Assembly (NCBI RefSeq): GCF_004283755.1
Contig: NZ_SHMH01000009.1
Coordinates: 186,001-250,000 of the forward strand
Direction: 5' to 3'
Length of the DNA: 64,000 nucleotides
DNA from: Pseudoxanthomonas winnipegensis
GTDB lineage: Bacteria; Pseudomonadota; Gammaproteobacteria; Xanthomonadales; Xanthomonadaceae
Shown here piece after piece: positions 1 to 10,507 of this stretch. Both the position numbers and the translations under genes were made by a program. Numbering within the stretch: the first letter of the stretch is position 1; each line of letters opens with the position of its first letter. The notes beneath the pieces are model-generated. The model was not told the DNA's origin, did no database searches, and saw nothing but the letters and a program-made list of their open reading frames with translations.

Positions 1-427
1 CGAGTACTACCGCCGCTTCGGCCTGGTGATGACCGAGTGGCGCACGATGTGCGTGCTCGGCCGCTATCCCGGCCTGTCCGCCGGCGAGGTGGCCGAGCAG
101 ACCGCGATGGACAAGGTGGCGGTCAGCCGCGCGGTGGCGCGCCTGCTCGAACGCGGCCTGGTCAGCCGCGACATCCATGGCGACGACCGCCGCCGCTCGG
201 TGCTGGCGCTGTCGGAGAAGGGCCGCGACCTGCACGACACCGTGGCCCCGCTGGTGCTCGAGTGCGAACGCCGCCTGCTCTCGGTCCTCGACGAGGCCGA
301 GGTCGCCCAGCTGCACACGCTGATGCAGCGCCTGGCCGGCAGCGGCATGGACAACCTGCTGGCCGGGCTGAAGGACGCCCCGGTCAGCCCGGTGTCCTCG
401 GCCGACCGCAACCCGCCGCTGGGCTGA
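1..427 (+). CDS. MarR-family transcriptional regulator (5' end outside window)
   Basis: The frame is open to the left edge, so the true start lies outside the window. The visible 141 residues hold the winged helix of a MarR repressor: a WRTMCVLGRYPGLS helix, the helix-turn-helix AEQTAMDKVAVSRAVARL, and the wing with the DDRRRSVLALSEKG signature that follows the recognition helix in this family. The end is complete, and a strong terminator lies 25 bases after the stop. The regulated genes and the ligand cannot be told because the upstream context is missing. Family assignment is secure; specificity is unknown. Confidence 0.9.
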   Translation, partial: EYYRRFGLVMTEWRTMCVLGRYPGLSAGEVAEQTAMDKVAVSRAVARLLERGLVSRDIHGDDRRRSVLALSEKGRDLHDTVAPLVLECERRLLSVLDEAEVAQLHTLMQRLAGSGMDNLLAGLKDAPVSPVSSADRNPPLG

Positions 428-451
428 GCGCGCGGCAACGCCGAGAAGAAA

Positions 452-478
452 ACGCCGCGGTCTCCCGCGGCGTTTTTG
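452..478 (+). terminator. Rho-independent terminator after marR
   Basis: A perfect 9-bp stem ACGCCGCGG / CCGCGGCGT with a 4-base loop is followed by a run of T. It sits 24 bases after the MarR stop and before the convergent DUF6265 gene. Confidence 0.9.
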
Positions 479-521
479 TTTCAGAGGGCGCCGCGTGCGC
501 CCCTGGGGCCTGATCGCGCGC

Positions 522-980
522 TCACGGCGCGCAGCGGGTGTAGTCGAAGTCGATGCGCAGGGGCTTTCCATCCTGGCCCGGGCCTGCGATCCAGGCGTTC
601 AGGCGCTCGCCCTGGCGCCGATACTCGATCGTGTTGGGGAAATCGTGCGCGGGGTTGCCGAACCTGATCCAGCCCGGGCCGCTGGCCACCATGGGGAACA
701 CCGTCGCCGTCTCGCCATTGGGCTGGACGCGCATCGCCAGGCCTTCGCCCTCGCGCACGATGCGCATGAACTCGAAGGACTGCGTCGCCTCGCCCTTGAC
801 GGTCCGCGACATCCCGATCAGCTCGCCTCCGACAGGCGCCAGCCACGCTTCCTCGATGACCCGCCCGGCCTCGCTCCCGCACCAGCGGCCCGACAGCCAC
901 GCCAGGTCGGGCGCAGCGGCCTGCGCAGCGCCCGACCACAGTCCCAACCCCATCACCATCATCGTCGCTGCCATCCGCAT
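522..980 (-). CDS. DUF6265 family exported protein
   Basis: A 152-residue protein. It starts with an ATG that opens a signal peptide (hydrophobic core about 5-20, likely cleavage after AQA near residue 21). The mature part matches the DUF6265 pattern: LAWLSGRWCG, an EEAWL segment, GMSRTV, FEFMRI, and FGNPAHDFPNTIEY near the C-terminus. These are small beta-rich periplasmic proteins of unknown role. It is divergent from the AraC regulator, with 93 bases between the starts, so the two may share a control region. An upstream extension of the frame (to about 1514) is a shadow of the AraC gene. Confidence 0.85.
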   Translation of the reverse strand: MRMAATMMVMGLGLWSGAAQAAAPDLAWLSGRWCGSEAGRVIEEAWLAPVGGELIGMSRTVKGEATQSFEFMRIVREGEGLAMRVQPNGETATVFPMVASGPGWIRFGNPAHDFPNTIEYRRQGERLNAWIAGPGQDGKPLRIDFDYTRCAP

Positions 981-1073
981 TTCGCACCCCCGTCCAGAAG
1001 ATGAGGCGACCTTAGCGACGCCACGGCGGGCAAGGCTTGTAAAAACACGCGCGCGGCGGTTCGATGCCCAGCC

Positions 1074-1913
1074 ATGGACTACGCCGAACACACGCCGCCG
1101 CCGGCGCTGCGCCGCTACGTGGACTGTCTGTGGGAGCTGCGCGACGCCACGCCCGACGCGGCCATCCAGACCGTGTACCCGGACGGGCGCTGCGAACTGC
1201 TGGCCGAGCTGGGCGTGCCCCTGCGCTTCCACGGGGCCGACGGACAGCTGCGGGCGGATCAGGCGTTCTGCTTCGCCGCGCAGCAACGCGGCCCCATCCG
1301 GCTGCAAGCCGCCGGCCCGGTGCATTGCATCGGCGTGCGCCTGACCGCGGCCGCCAGTGGGCTGGTCGCCGGCGGGCGCTTGCCGACCCTGCGCGAACAG
1401 GCCCCGGACCTCTACACCCTGGACCCTGCATTCGCGCAGCGGTTCGCGCAGGCGACCCAGGCCAGCGTCAGCGCCGGGACGCACCAGCCGCTGTGGGATC
1501 TGCTGCAGGTCCACTGCGCCGGCTTCGCGCTGGACCCACTGGCCGAACAGGCCGCCGCGCTGCTGGACACCGCCGAGGGCGATCTGCGCATGACCGCGCT
1601 GGCCGACCGGCTGGGCGTGTCCCTGCGCACGCTGCAGGCGCGCTTCCTCACGGCGGTCGGCCTGACGCCGAAGGAGTACGCGCGGGTGCGGCGCCTGCAG
1701 GGGCTGCTACGGACGCTGGATGGCGCGGCCTCGCCCATCGCCGAGGCCGCGGCGCAGCACGGCTACAGCGACCAGGCGCATGCCACCCACGACCTGACCC
1801 GATTCACCGGCATGACGCCGGCGCGGCTGGTGCGTGCGTTGCGCGGCGACCGCGATGGCGCCGATGCCATACGGCTGGCGGCCGCCTTCGTGCGCGGGCA
1901 CGCGGGCGCCTGA
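1074..1913 (+). CDS. AraC-family transcriptional regulator
   Basis: 279 residues. The C-terminal third (about 185-270) is an AraC/XylS double helix-turn-helix: MTALADRLGVSLRTLQARF followed by a degenerate second HTH ending AHATHDLTRFTGMTPARL. The N-terminal part begins PPPALRRYVDCLWELR and contains YPDGRCELL, the pattern of the DUF6597 sensor domain often found in this subgroup. The inducer is unknown. It is divergent from the DUF6265 gene, which is the simplest candidate target (inference). Confidence 0.9.
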   Translation: MDYAEHTPPPALRRYVDCLWELRDATPDAAIQTVYPDGRCELLAELGVPLRFHGADGQLRADQAFCFAAQQRGPIRLQAAGPVHCIGVRLTAAASGLVAGGRLPTLREQAPDLYTLDPAFAQRFAQATQASVSAGTHQPLWDLLQVHCAGFALDPLAEQAAALLDTAEGDLRMTALADRLGVSLRTLQARFLTAVGLTPKEYARVRRLQGLLRTLDGAASPIAEAAAQHGYSDQAHATHDLTRFTGMTPARLVRALRGDRDGADAIRLAAAFVRGHAGA

Positions 1914-1935
1914 AGCACCCGCCTCCACCCAGACA

Positions 1936-1963
1936 CGCCGCGGCGAGCTGAGCCGCCGCGGCG
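1936..1963. terminator. Intergenic hairpin between convergent genes
   Basis: A 9-bp inverted repeat CGCCGCGGC / GCCGCGGCG with a 10-base loop lies between the ends of the AraC gene and the convergent peptide transporter. It has no T-tract on either strand, so it may be a weak bidirectional terminator. Confidence 0.4.
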
Positions 1964-1979
1964 CCGTGCGGACCGTGGC

Positions 1980-3500
<1,521 letters not shown>

Positions 3501-3533
3501 GCGTCAGATTCCCCTCTTGAATCGTGCGTAGAC

Positions 3534-3558
3534 AAAAAAACGCCCCGCGCGGGGGACG
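3534..3558 (-). terminator. Rho-independent terminator of kynA
   Basis: On the minus strand a short CCCC-GCGC-GGGG hairpin is followed directly by seven T residues. It lies 56 bases beyond the kynA stop and just upstream of the peptide transporter start. Confidence 0.75.
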
Positions 3559-3613
3559 GCGCAGGATGGCCGCAGGCGGGTCATTGCGTCAAATGAAACC
3601 AATCGCGCCGGAT

Positions 3614-4495
3614 TCAGGCTGACGGGCCTGTCAGCCCCACCACCGTGCGCACCTGGAACAGCTCGGGGAAGAACTCCAGCTCCAGCGCCTGCTTCAGAAA
3701 CCCCACGCCCGAGGAGCCGCCGGTGCCGCGCTTGAAGCCGATCACGCGCATCACCGTGCGCATGTGGCGGAAGCGCCACAGCTGGAACTGCGTCTCCAGA
3801 TCGACGAAGTCCTCGGCCAGCGAATACTCGCGCCAGTAGCGGTCGGTATCGGCATAGATGCGCTCGAACATCGGCAGCAGCGCCTCGTCGCGCACGTGCG
3901 CGTGGCTGAAGTCGCGCTCCAGGTGCTGGGCCGGCACCGCGTGGCCGAAGCGCGCCAGGTAGCGCAGGAACTCCTCGTACAGGCTCGGCGCCTCCAGCGC
4001 GGCGGCCAGCGCGCGCTGGCCGGCCGGATCGTGCGAGAACACCTTGAGCATCGCCGCGTTCTTGTTGCCCAGCATGAATTCCAGCTGCCGGTACTGCAGC
4101 GACTGGAAGCCCGAGGACGGGCCGAGCACATCGCGGAAGCCCATGTATTCCGAGGGCGTCAGCGTCTCCAGCACCGACCACTGCTCGGTCAGCTGGCGCA
4201 GCACCTGCTTGGCGCGCGCCAGCACCTTGCGCGTCTGCCAGACCTCGTCGCGCCGCAGGTGGCCGATGGCCGCGCTCAGCTCGTGGATCATCAGCTTCAT
4301 CCACAGCTCGGAAACCTGGTGCTGGACGATGAACAGCATCTCGTCGTGGTGCGGCGGCGCCGACAGCGGCTGCTGCGCGGCCAGCAGTTGGTCCAGGCGC
4401 AGATAGCCGCCATATGTGGTGCGACCGGCCAGGTCGGTGTGGATGCCGTCTTCCAGCGGCCGCTGGTTGTCCTGGATCTGCATGCGTTCGGCCAT
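3614..4495 (-). CDS. kynA: Tryptophan 2,3-dioxygenase
   Basis: Cytosolic haem enzyme that opens the indole ring of L-tryptophan to N-formylkynurenine, the first step of the kynurenine pathway. The family hallmarks are all present: [32 protein letters not shown] (substrate pocket), [37 protein letters not shown] (axial haem His region) and the loop [15 protein letters not shown]. 293 residues from the ATG chosen here (MAERMQ), close to the length of Xanthomonas homologues. An upstream in-frame ATG at 4573 would add 26 residues unlike the family, and an ATG at 4483 is also possible. No other kyn gene lies nearby. It is divergent from the secreted nuclease. Confidence 0.95.
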   Translation of the reverse strand: MAERMQIQDNQRPLEDGIHTDLAGRTTYGGYLRLDQLLAAQQPLSAPPHHDEMLFIVQHQVSELWMKLMIHELSAAIGHLRRDEVWQTRKVLARAKQVLRQLTEQWSVLETLTPSEYMGFRDVLGPSSGFQSLQYRQLEFMLGNKNAAMLKVFSHDPAGQRALAAALEAPSLYEEFLRYLARFGHAVPAQHLERDFSHAHVRDEALLPMFERIYADTDRYWREYSLAEDFVDLETQFQLWRFRHMRTVMRVIGFKRGTGGSSGVGFLKQALELEFFPELFQVRTVVGLTGPSA

Positions 4496-4662
4496 CCCGA
4501 GGGGAGCGGCATGGTAGCGCCCGCGCCGCCCGGCATCGCCGGATGTCGCGCTGTCGCGGCCGATGGCTGTCATGCAATTTACTCAGGCTTCGTTCATAGT
4601 CCGGACGCGGGCCGGCGGAACCGGGCCCCATCCCCCGAAGCCTTGCCATGGAGAAGCCGTCG

Positions 4663-7600
4663 ATGACGACGCGTTGGTCGCGCCTGCTGGCGCTTGCGAT
4701 GTTGGGCCTGGGCGGCGCGCAGTGCGCGCAGGCGCAGGTGGTGATCAGCCAGGTCTACGGCGGCGGCGGCAACAGCGGCGCCACCTACACCAACGACTTC
4801 ATCGAACTGCACAACACCGGCACCGCCGCGGTGGACCTGTCCGGCTACAGCGTGCAGTACGCCAGCGCCAGCGGCACCAGCTGGGCGGTCACCGCGCTGA
4901 GCGGAAGCCTGCCCGCCGGCGGCTACTACCTGGTGCAGGAGGCCAAGGGCAGCGGCGGCAGCACCGCCCTGCCCACGCCGGATGCCAGCGGCAACATCGC
5001 CATGTCCGGCACCGCCGGCAAGGTCGCCCTGGTGGCCAGCGCCACCGCGCTCAGCGGCGCCTGCCCGAGCGGGGCGGTGGATCTGGTCGGCTTCGGCGGC
5101 ACGGCCAGCTGCTACGAGGGCAGCGGCCCCACCCCGGCGCCGAGCAACACCCTGGCGGTGCTGCGCGCCGGCGACGGCTGCACCGACGGCAACGACAACG
5201 CCACCGATTTCGCCACCGGCGCGCCCACTCCGCGCAACCGCGCCAGCGCCGCGGTGATCTGCGGCGCGGCCGGCACGCCGGTGCTGTCCATCGCCGACGC
5301 CTCGGGCGATGAGGGGGCCGGCCCGCTGGTGTTCACCCTGACCCTGAGCCAGCCGGCGCCGTCCGGCGGCATCGCGGTGGACTACGCCACGGCCGACGGC
5401 ACCGCCACGGCCGGCAGCGACTACGTCGCCAGCAGCGGCCGCGTCACCCTCGCCGCGGGCCAGACCAGCGCCACGGTCTCCATCGCCCTCATCGACGACA
5501 GCGTCACCGAGGCCGACGAGACCTTCAGCCTCACCCTGTCCAACCTGTCCGGCGCGGCGTTGCTGGGCACGGCCAAGGCCACCGGCACCATCGTCAACGA
5601 CGATCTGTCGCTGACCGCCATCCACGACATCCAGGGCGCGGGCATCGAATCGCCGCGCAAGGGCGCGCTGGTCTACACCACCGGCATCGTCACCGCGGTC
5701 AAGAACGTCGGCTTCTGGATCCAGACGCCCGACGCCGAGGTCGACAGCGACCCGGCCACCTCCGAGGGCCTGTACGTCTACACCGGCAGCACGCGCCCGG
5801 CCGCGGCCGTGGTCGGCAACCTGGTGCGCGTGTCCGGCACCGTGCAGGAATACGTGCCCAGCGCCGATCCCTACCAGCGCCCGCTGACCGAACTTAGCGG
5901 CGGCGTCACCGCCACGCTGCTGGCCAGCGGCCAGGCGCTGCCGGCGCCGATCGCGCTGAATGCCTCGATGCTCACCGCCGGCGGCGGCCTGGACCAGCTG
6001 GAGCGCTTCGAAGGCATGCGCGTGACCGTGCCGCAGCTGCGCGTGGTCGGCCCGACCGGCGGCTTCACCAACGAAGTCAACGCCACCGGCACCACCGACG
6101 GCCAGTTCTACGCGGTCATCGGCGAAACCGCCCGTCCGTTCCGCGAGCCGGGCATCGAGGCGCCCACGCCGGTCTCCGGCGCCATCCCGCAGTGGGACGG
6201 CAATCCGGAAATCCTGACCATCGACAGCGACACGCTGGGCGGCGCCAGCACCGCGCTGGACCTGGCCGCCGGCGCGGTGGTCAGTGGCCTGACCGGCCCG
6301 CTGGACTACAGCTATCGCCACTACGTGATCGTGCGCGACCCGAGCGTGGCGGTGGACACCGTCGCCGGCCCGGGCCCGACGCCGGCGCGTGCGCCCAACG
6401 CCAACGAGTTCACCGTGGCCGGCTACAACATGGAGCGTTTCTTCGACACCACCGCCGACGGCAACGGCGCGCCGACGCTGACGCCCTCGGCCTTCGCCAA
6501 CCGCCTGTCCAAGGCCTCGGTCGCCATCCGCGACTATCTGCGCCTGCCCGACATCCTGGCGGTGGTGGAGATGGAGAACCTGGCCACGCTGCAGAAGGTG
6601 GCCGACAAGGTCAACGCCGACGCGGTGGCGCAGGGCCTGGCCGATCCGCAGTACGTGCCCTACCTGAAGGAAGGCAACGATGTAGGCGGCATCGACGTGG
6701 GCTTCCTGGTGAAGACCGCCACGGTCGGCGCCAGCGTGGCGCGCGTGGAGGTCTCCGGCGTGACCCAGTACGGCAAGGACACCACCTGGACCGAGCCCTC
6801 CGGCGCCACCAGCCTGCTCAACGACCGCCCGCCGCTGGCGCTGGATGCGGTGGTGCACTGGGCCGACGGCCGCAGCTTCCCGATCACCGTGATCGCCGTG
6901 CATCAGCGCTCGCTCAACGGCGCCGACACGCTCGACGCCGCCGGTGAGCGCGTGCGCGCCAAGCGCCAGGCGCAGGCGGTATTCCTGGCCGATCTGATCC
7001 AGGGTCTGCAGACCGACAACCCGGAGCGTCGCATCACCGTGCTGGGCGATTTCAACGCCTTCCAGTTCAACGACGGCTACGTCGATGCGCTGGGCACCAT
7101 CACCGGACTGCCCACCCCCGATGCGCAGACCCTGGTGCCCGGCGACGGCGCCGACCTGGTCAATCCGGACCTGACCAACCTGGGCGAACTGCTCGCCGCC
7201 GGCCAGAACTACTCATACACCTTCGGCGGCAGCGCGCAGACGCTGGACCATGTGCTGGTCAACGACGCGCTGGTGCTGGCCACCACCGCCTTCGGCATGG
7301 ACCACGCGCGCATCAATGCCGATTTCCCGGAAGTGGCGCGCAACGATGCGACCTCGCCGGCCCGCCTGTCCGACCACGATCCGGTGGTGGCCTACTTCGA
7401 ACTGGCGCCCAAGGCCGACCTGGCGATCGCCGCCACGGCCGATGCGGCCAGCGTCGTCGCCGGCCAGCCACTGCACTACACGGTGAACGTGCGCAACAAC
7501 GGGCCCGAAGGCGCCAACGCCCCGGGCGTGGGCTTCTCGCTGGCCGGCGCGCTGCCGGACATGACGGTCGTCGCGCCGAGTGGCTGGAGCTGCGATGCGG

Positions 7601-8199
7601 CGCAGGTGGCCGACGGCATGACCTCGGTGGCCTGCAACAGCGCCACGCTGGACAACGCCGCAACGGCAGATTTCAGCGTCAGCGCGACCTCGGTGGCCAG
7701 CCAGTCCGGTACCGGCGTCACCCTGGCCGTGGCCGCGACCTCGCAGACCTTCGACCCGGACAGCAGCAACAACCAGGCCGTGGCCCAGGTGCAGGTGACC
7801 GCGCCGCCGACCGCCGATGTGTCGGTGTCCGTCGAAGGCCCGGCCAGCATCCGCGCCCCGCAGTTCTACACGCGCTATGTGGTGCATGTGGCCAACGCCG
7901 GCCAGCCGGCGGCCAATGCCCAGGTGCTGATCGAAGGCAATACGCTGAACGTGCTGACGCTGATCGATCCGCCGCGCGGCTGGAGCTGCCGGCGCGAGGG
8001 CTCGCTGCGCAATACCCAGCTGCGCTGCGTCACGCGCACGCCGCTGGCCGATGGCGCGCAGGCGGCGTTCCCGCTGTGGGTGACCACGGGCACGGCGCGG
8101 CGCGGATCCACGGTCCAGGTCGACGCGCGGGTGTCCACCACCTCGACCGAGCGCGACACGTCCAACAACGGCACACGGTTTTCCACCGCGGTCAGGTAA
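4663..8199 (+). CDS. ExeM/NucH-type secreted endonuclease, multidomain
   Basis: 1178 residues from the ATG at 4663, which has GGAGAAG six bases upstream; an in-frame ATG at 4648 is less well placed. Order: signal peptide (about 1-24, ending CAQA-Q), lamin-tail domain (about 25-150; VVISQVYGGGGNSG), Calx-beta repeat (about 207-314; YATADGTATAGSDY, DDSVTEADETF), OB-like region (about 322-560), and an endonuclease/exonuclease/phosphatase domain (about 580-905) with YNMERFF, EMEN, GDFNAF, DHVLVND and the terminal SDHDPV catalytic His/Asp motif. Two DUF11-like beta domains (about 920-1045 and 1050-1178) close the protein. Likely a secreted metal-dependent DNase acting on extracellular DNA. No PEP-CTERM or GlyGly-CTERM tail is seen, so export by type II secretion is only inferred. 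Confidence 0.9.
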   Translation: MTTRWSRLLALAMLGLGGAQCAQAQVVISQVYGGGGNSGATYTNDFIELHNTGTAAVDLSGYSVQYASASGTSWAVTALSGSLPAGGYYLVQEAKGSGGSTALPTPDASGNIAMSGTAGKVALVASATALSGACPSGAVDLVGFGGTASCYEGSGPTPAPSNTLAVLRAGDGCTDGNDNATDFATGAPTPRNRASAAVICGAAGTPVLSIADASGDEGAGPLVFTLTLSQPAPSGGIAVDYATADGTATAGSDYVASSGRVTLAAGQTSATVSIALIDDSVTEADETFSLTLSNLSGAALLGTAKATGTIVNDDLSLTAIHDIQGAGIESPRKGALVYTTGIVTAVKNVGFWIQTPDAEVDSDPATSEGLYVYTGSTRPAAAVVGNLVRVSGTVQEYVPSADPYQRPLTELSGGVTATLLASGQALPAPIALNASMLTAGGGLDQLERFEGMRVTVPQLRVVGPTGGFTNEVNATGTTDGQFYAVIGETARPFREPGIEAPTPVSGAIPQWDGNPEILTIDSDTLGGASTALDLAAGAVVSGLTGPLDYSYRHYVIVRDPSVAVDTVAGPGPTPARAPNANEFTVAGYNMERFFDTTADGNGAPTLTPSAFANRLSKASVAIRDYLRLPDILAVVEMENLATLQKVADKVNADAVAQGLADPQYVPYLKEGNDVGGIDVGFLVKTATVGASVARVEVSGVTQYGKDTTWTEPSGATSLLNDRPPLALDAVVHWADGRSFPITVIAVHQRSLNGADTLDAAGERVRAKRQAQAVFLADLIQGLQTDNPERRITVLGDFNAFQFNDGYVDALGTITGLPTPDAQTLVPGDGADLVNPDLTNLGELLAAGQNYSYTFGGSAQTLDHVLVNDALVLATTAFGMDHARINADFPEVARNDATSPARLSDHDPVVAYFELAPKADLAIAATADAASVVAGQPLHYTVNVRNNGPEGANAPGVGFSLAGALPDMTVVAPSGWSCDAAQVADGMTSVACNSATLDNAATADFSVSATSVASQSGTGVTLAVAATSQTFDPDSSNNQAVAQVQVTAPPTADVSVSVEGPASIRAPQFYTRYVVHVANAGQPAANAQVLIEGNTLNVLTLIDPPRGWSCRREGSLRNTQLRCVTRTPLADGAQAAFPLWVTTGTARRGSTVQVDARVSTTSTERDTSNNGTRFSTAVR

Positions 8200-8227
8200 G
8201 CGGGACGACACATCCCGGCAAAAACCC

Positions 8228-8256
8228 ACGCGGCCCTTGATGGGCCGCGTTTTTTT
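8228..8256 (+). terminator. Rho-independent terminator of the nuclease gene
   Basis: A perfect 9-bp stem ACGCGGCCC / GGGCCGCGT with a 5-base loop is followed by seven T residues, 28 bases after the stop. Confidence 0.95.
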
Positions 8257-8339
8257 GCGTGAAACGGGGTGAACGGGAACCGGTTGCTGCTGCGCTGCAT
8301 GAAGGAAAAGCCGCACCGGGTCATTACCATGGCGCGGCT

Positions 8340-9455
8340 ATGATGAAGTCCTCATTCCGCAAGACCGACGATGCCATGTCCCTGGCAGCCAGTTTCCAGA
8401 TCGAATTCCTGCAGTACCTCAACCCCGACGGCACATCCAACGGGCGCCCCCTGCCCGAACTGGCCAAGGACACCGGCCGGCTGGTCGAGCTGTTCAAGCA
8501 GATGCTGTTCGTACGCGTGTTCGACACCAAGTCCATCGCGCTGCAGCGCACTGGCAAGCTGGGCACCTATGCCTCGTGCCTGGGCCACGAGGCCACACAC
8601 GTGGGCATCGGCGCGTCCATGCGCCCGCAGGACGTGTTCGCGCCCAGCTATCGCGAGTACGGCGCGCAGTTCATGCGCGGGGTCAAGCCGCGCGAGGTGC
8701 TGCTGTACTGGGGCGGCGACGAGCGCGGCAACGATTTCGAAGTCCCGCGCCAGGATTTCTCCTGGTCGGTGCCGATCTCCACCCAGTGCCTGCACGCGGC
8801 CGGCGCGGCGCTGGCGTTCAAGCTGCGCGGCGAAGACCGCGTGGCGGTGAGCACCTGCGGCGACGGCGGCTCGTCCAAGACCGATTTCTACGCCGCGCTC
8901 AATTCGGCCGGCGCCTACCAGCTGCCGCTGGTGCTGGGCGTGGTCAACAACGGCTGGGCCATCTCGGTCCCGCGCTCGGCGCAGACCGGTGCCGAAACTC
9001 TGGCGCAGAAGGGCCTGGCCGGCGGCCTGTTCTGCCTGCAGGTGGACGGCAACGACCTGATCGCCGTGCTCGATGCGATGGACCAGGCCATGCAGCGCGC
9101 GCGCAGCGGCCAGGGCGGCACGGTGCTGGAGTTCGTCACCTATCGCCTGTCCGACCACACCACCGCCGACGATGCGCGCCGCTACCGCGACGAGGCCGAG
9201 GTCAAGGCCGCCTGGGAACGCGACCCGATTCCACGCATGCGCGCCTGGCTGACCGCGCAGGGCCTGTGGGACGAGGAACAGGAAAGCGCCTGGAAGGCGC
9301 AGTGCGGGCAGCGCGTGGACGAAGAGGTCAACGCGTATCTGGCCACCCCGGTGCAACCGGTGGAGGCGATGTTCGACTACCTCTACGCCGATCCGCCGCC
9401 GGAACTGTTGAAGCAGCGCGCCGACGCCATTGCTCGGGAGCAGCGCCATGGATGA
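8340..9455 (+). CDS. 2-oxoacid dehydrogenase E1 component, alpha subunit
   Basis: 371 residues from the ATG at 8340 (ATGATG; in-frame ATGs at 8259 and 8376 are alternatives). Thiamine-diphosphate E1 alpha chain. The ThDP motif GDGGSSKTDFYAALNSA...VVNN begins near residue 174, and the family segments TYASCLGHEA, APSYREYGAQF, STQCLHAAGAA and YRLSDHTTADDARRYR are present. With the E1beta and E2 encoded next, it decarboxylates a 2-oxoacid and reductively acylates the E2 lipoyl arm. Sequence alone does not separate pyruvate from branched-chain 2-oxoacids (bkd-type); both annotations occur for this family. First gene of a four-gene operon. No E3 (lipoamide dehydrogenase) gene is in the window. Confidence 0.92.
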   Translation: MMKSSFRKTDDAMSLAASFQIEFLQYLNPDGTSNGRPLPELAKDTGRLVELFKQMLFVRVFDTKSIALQRTGKLGTYASCLGHEATHVGIGASMRPQDVFAPSYREYGAQFMRGVKPREVLLYWGGDERGNDFEVPRQDFSWSVPISTQCLHAAGAALAFKLRGEDRVAVSTCGDGGSSKTDFYAALNSAGAYQLPLVLGVVNNGWAISVPRSAQTGAETLAQKGLAGGLFCLQVDGNDLIAVLDAMDQAMQRARSGQGGTVLEFVTYRLSDHTTADDARRYRDEAEVKAAWERDPIPRMRAWLTAQGLWDEEQESAWKAQCGQRVDEEVNAYLATPVQPVEAMFDYLYADPPPELLKQRADAIAREQRHG

Positions 9456-10506
9456 GCACAAGCCGATGCCCGCGCACGAAGCGACCAGCGAGACCCACGC
9501 GATGCCGACCGTCGAGACCCCGGCGGCCACGCCGATCACCCTGATCGAAGCCATCACCCAGGCCCTGGCCTGGGAAATCACCCACGATCCCACCGTGGTG
9601 GTGCTGGGCGAGGACGTGGGCGTCAACGGCGGCGTGTTCCGCGCCACCGCCGGCCTGCAGAAGCGCTTCGGCGCCCAGCGCATCCTGGACACGCCGCTGG
9701 ACGAGACCACCATCGCCGGCCTGAGCGTGGGCATGGCTGCGCAGGGTCTCAAGCCGGTGGCCGAGGCGCAGTTCGACGGCTTCGTCTACCCGATGGTCGA
9801 CCACCTGGTCTGCCACGCCGCACGCCTGCGCTACCGCACGCGTGGGCGCCTGCACTGCCCGATGGTGCTGCGCGTGCCGTGGGGCGGCGGCATCCGCGCG
9901 CCCGAGCACCACTCCGAGGCCAACGAATCGATCTTCACCAACGTGCCCGGCCTGCGCGTGGTCATGCCGTCCTCGCCGCAGCGCGCCTACGGCCTGCTGC
10001 TGGCGGCGATCCGCGACCCGGATCCGGTGATCTACATGGAGCCCAAGCGCATCTACCGCCAGTACAAGGAGCGCGTGCCCGACGACGGCGAGGCGCTGCC
10101 GCTGGACGTGTGCTTCGTGCTGCGCGACGGCTCGGATGTGACGCTGGTGAGCTGGGGCGCGCAGGTCAAGGAAGCGCTGGAGGCGGCCGACCAGCTCGCC
10201 GCCGAGGGCATCAGCGCCGAGGTGATCGACGTGGCCACGCTGACCCCGCTGGACTTCGACACCATCGCCGAGTCGGTGGCCAAGACCGGGCGCTGCGTGA
10301 TCGTGCACGAGGCGCCGCGCACGGCGGGCTTCGGCGCGGAGATCGCCGCGCGCCTGGCCGAGGAGTGCATGTACGACCTGCTGGCCCCGGTCGAACGCGT
10401 CACCGGGCCGGACACGCACATGCCGCTGTTCCGCCTGGAGATGAAGTACATGCCCAGCGCCCAGCGCGTGGTCGAGGCGGCCAAGCGCACGCTGGCACGC
10501 GGCTGA
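9448..10506 (+). CDS. 2-oxoacid dehydrogenase E1 component, beta subunit
   Basis: 352 residues from the ATG at 9448, which overlaps the E1alpha stop by 8 bases and is preceded by GGGAGC. A Transket_pyr domain (about 30-205) contains VVVLGEDVGVNGGVFRAT, DTPLDETTIAGLSVGMA and EAQFDGFVYPMVDHLV; the C-terminal transketolase-C domain (about 220-345) has SWGAQVKEALEA and IDVATLTPLDFDTI. It completes the alpha2beta2 E1 with the preceding gene. The first 30 residues are a low-complexity extension (HEATSETHAM...) before the conserved ITLIEAI start, which may be partly non-native if translation begins later. Confidence 0.93.
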   Translation: MDEHKPMPAHEATSETHAMPTVETPAATPITLIEAITQALAWEITHDPTVVVLGEDVGVNGGVFRATAGLQKRFGAQRILDTPLDETTIAGLSVGMAAQGLKPVAEAQFDGFVYPMVDHLVCHAARLRYRTRGRLHCPMVLRVPWGGGIRAPEHHSEANESIFTNVPGLRVVMPSSPQRAYGLLLAAIRDPDPVIYMEPKRIYRQYKERVPDDGEALPLDVCFVLRDGSDVTLVSWGAQVKEALEAADQLAAEGISAEVIDVATLTPLDFDTIAESVAKTGRCVIVHEAPRTAGFGAEIAARLAEECMYDLLAPVERVTGPDTHMPLFRLEMKYMPSAQRVVEAAKRTLARG

Positions 10507-10507
10507 C

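Noticed and set aside
4594-6903. Long minus-strand frame (769 codons) opposite the nuclease
   Set aside because: Arg/Gly/Ala/His/Gln-rich with no domain; a shadow of the real gene in very GC-rich DNA.
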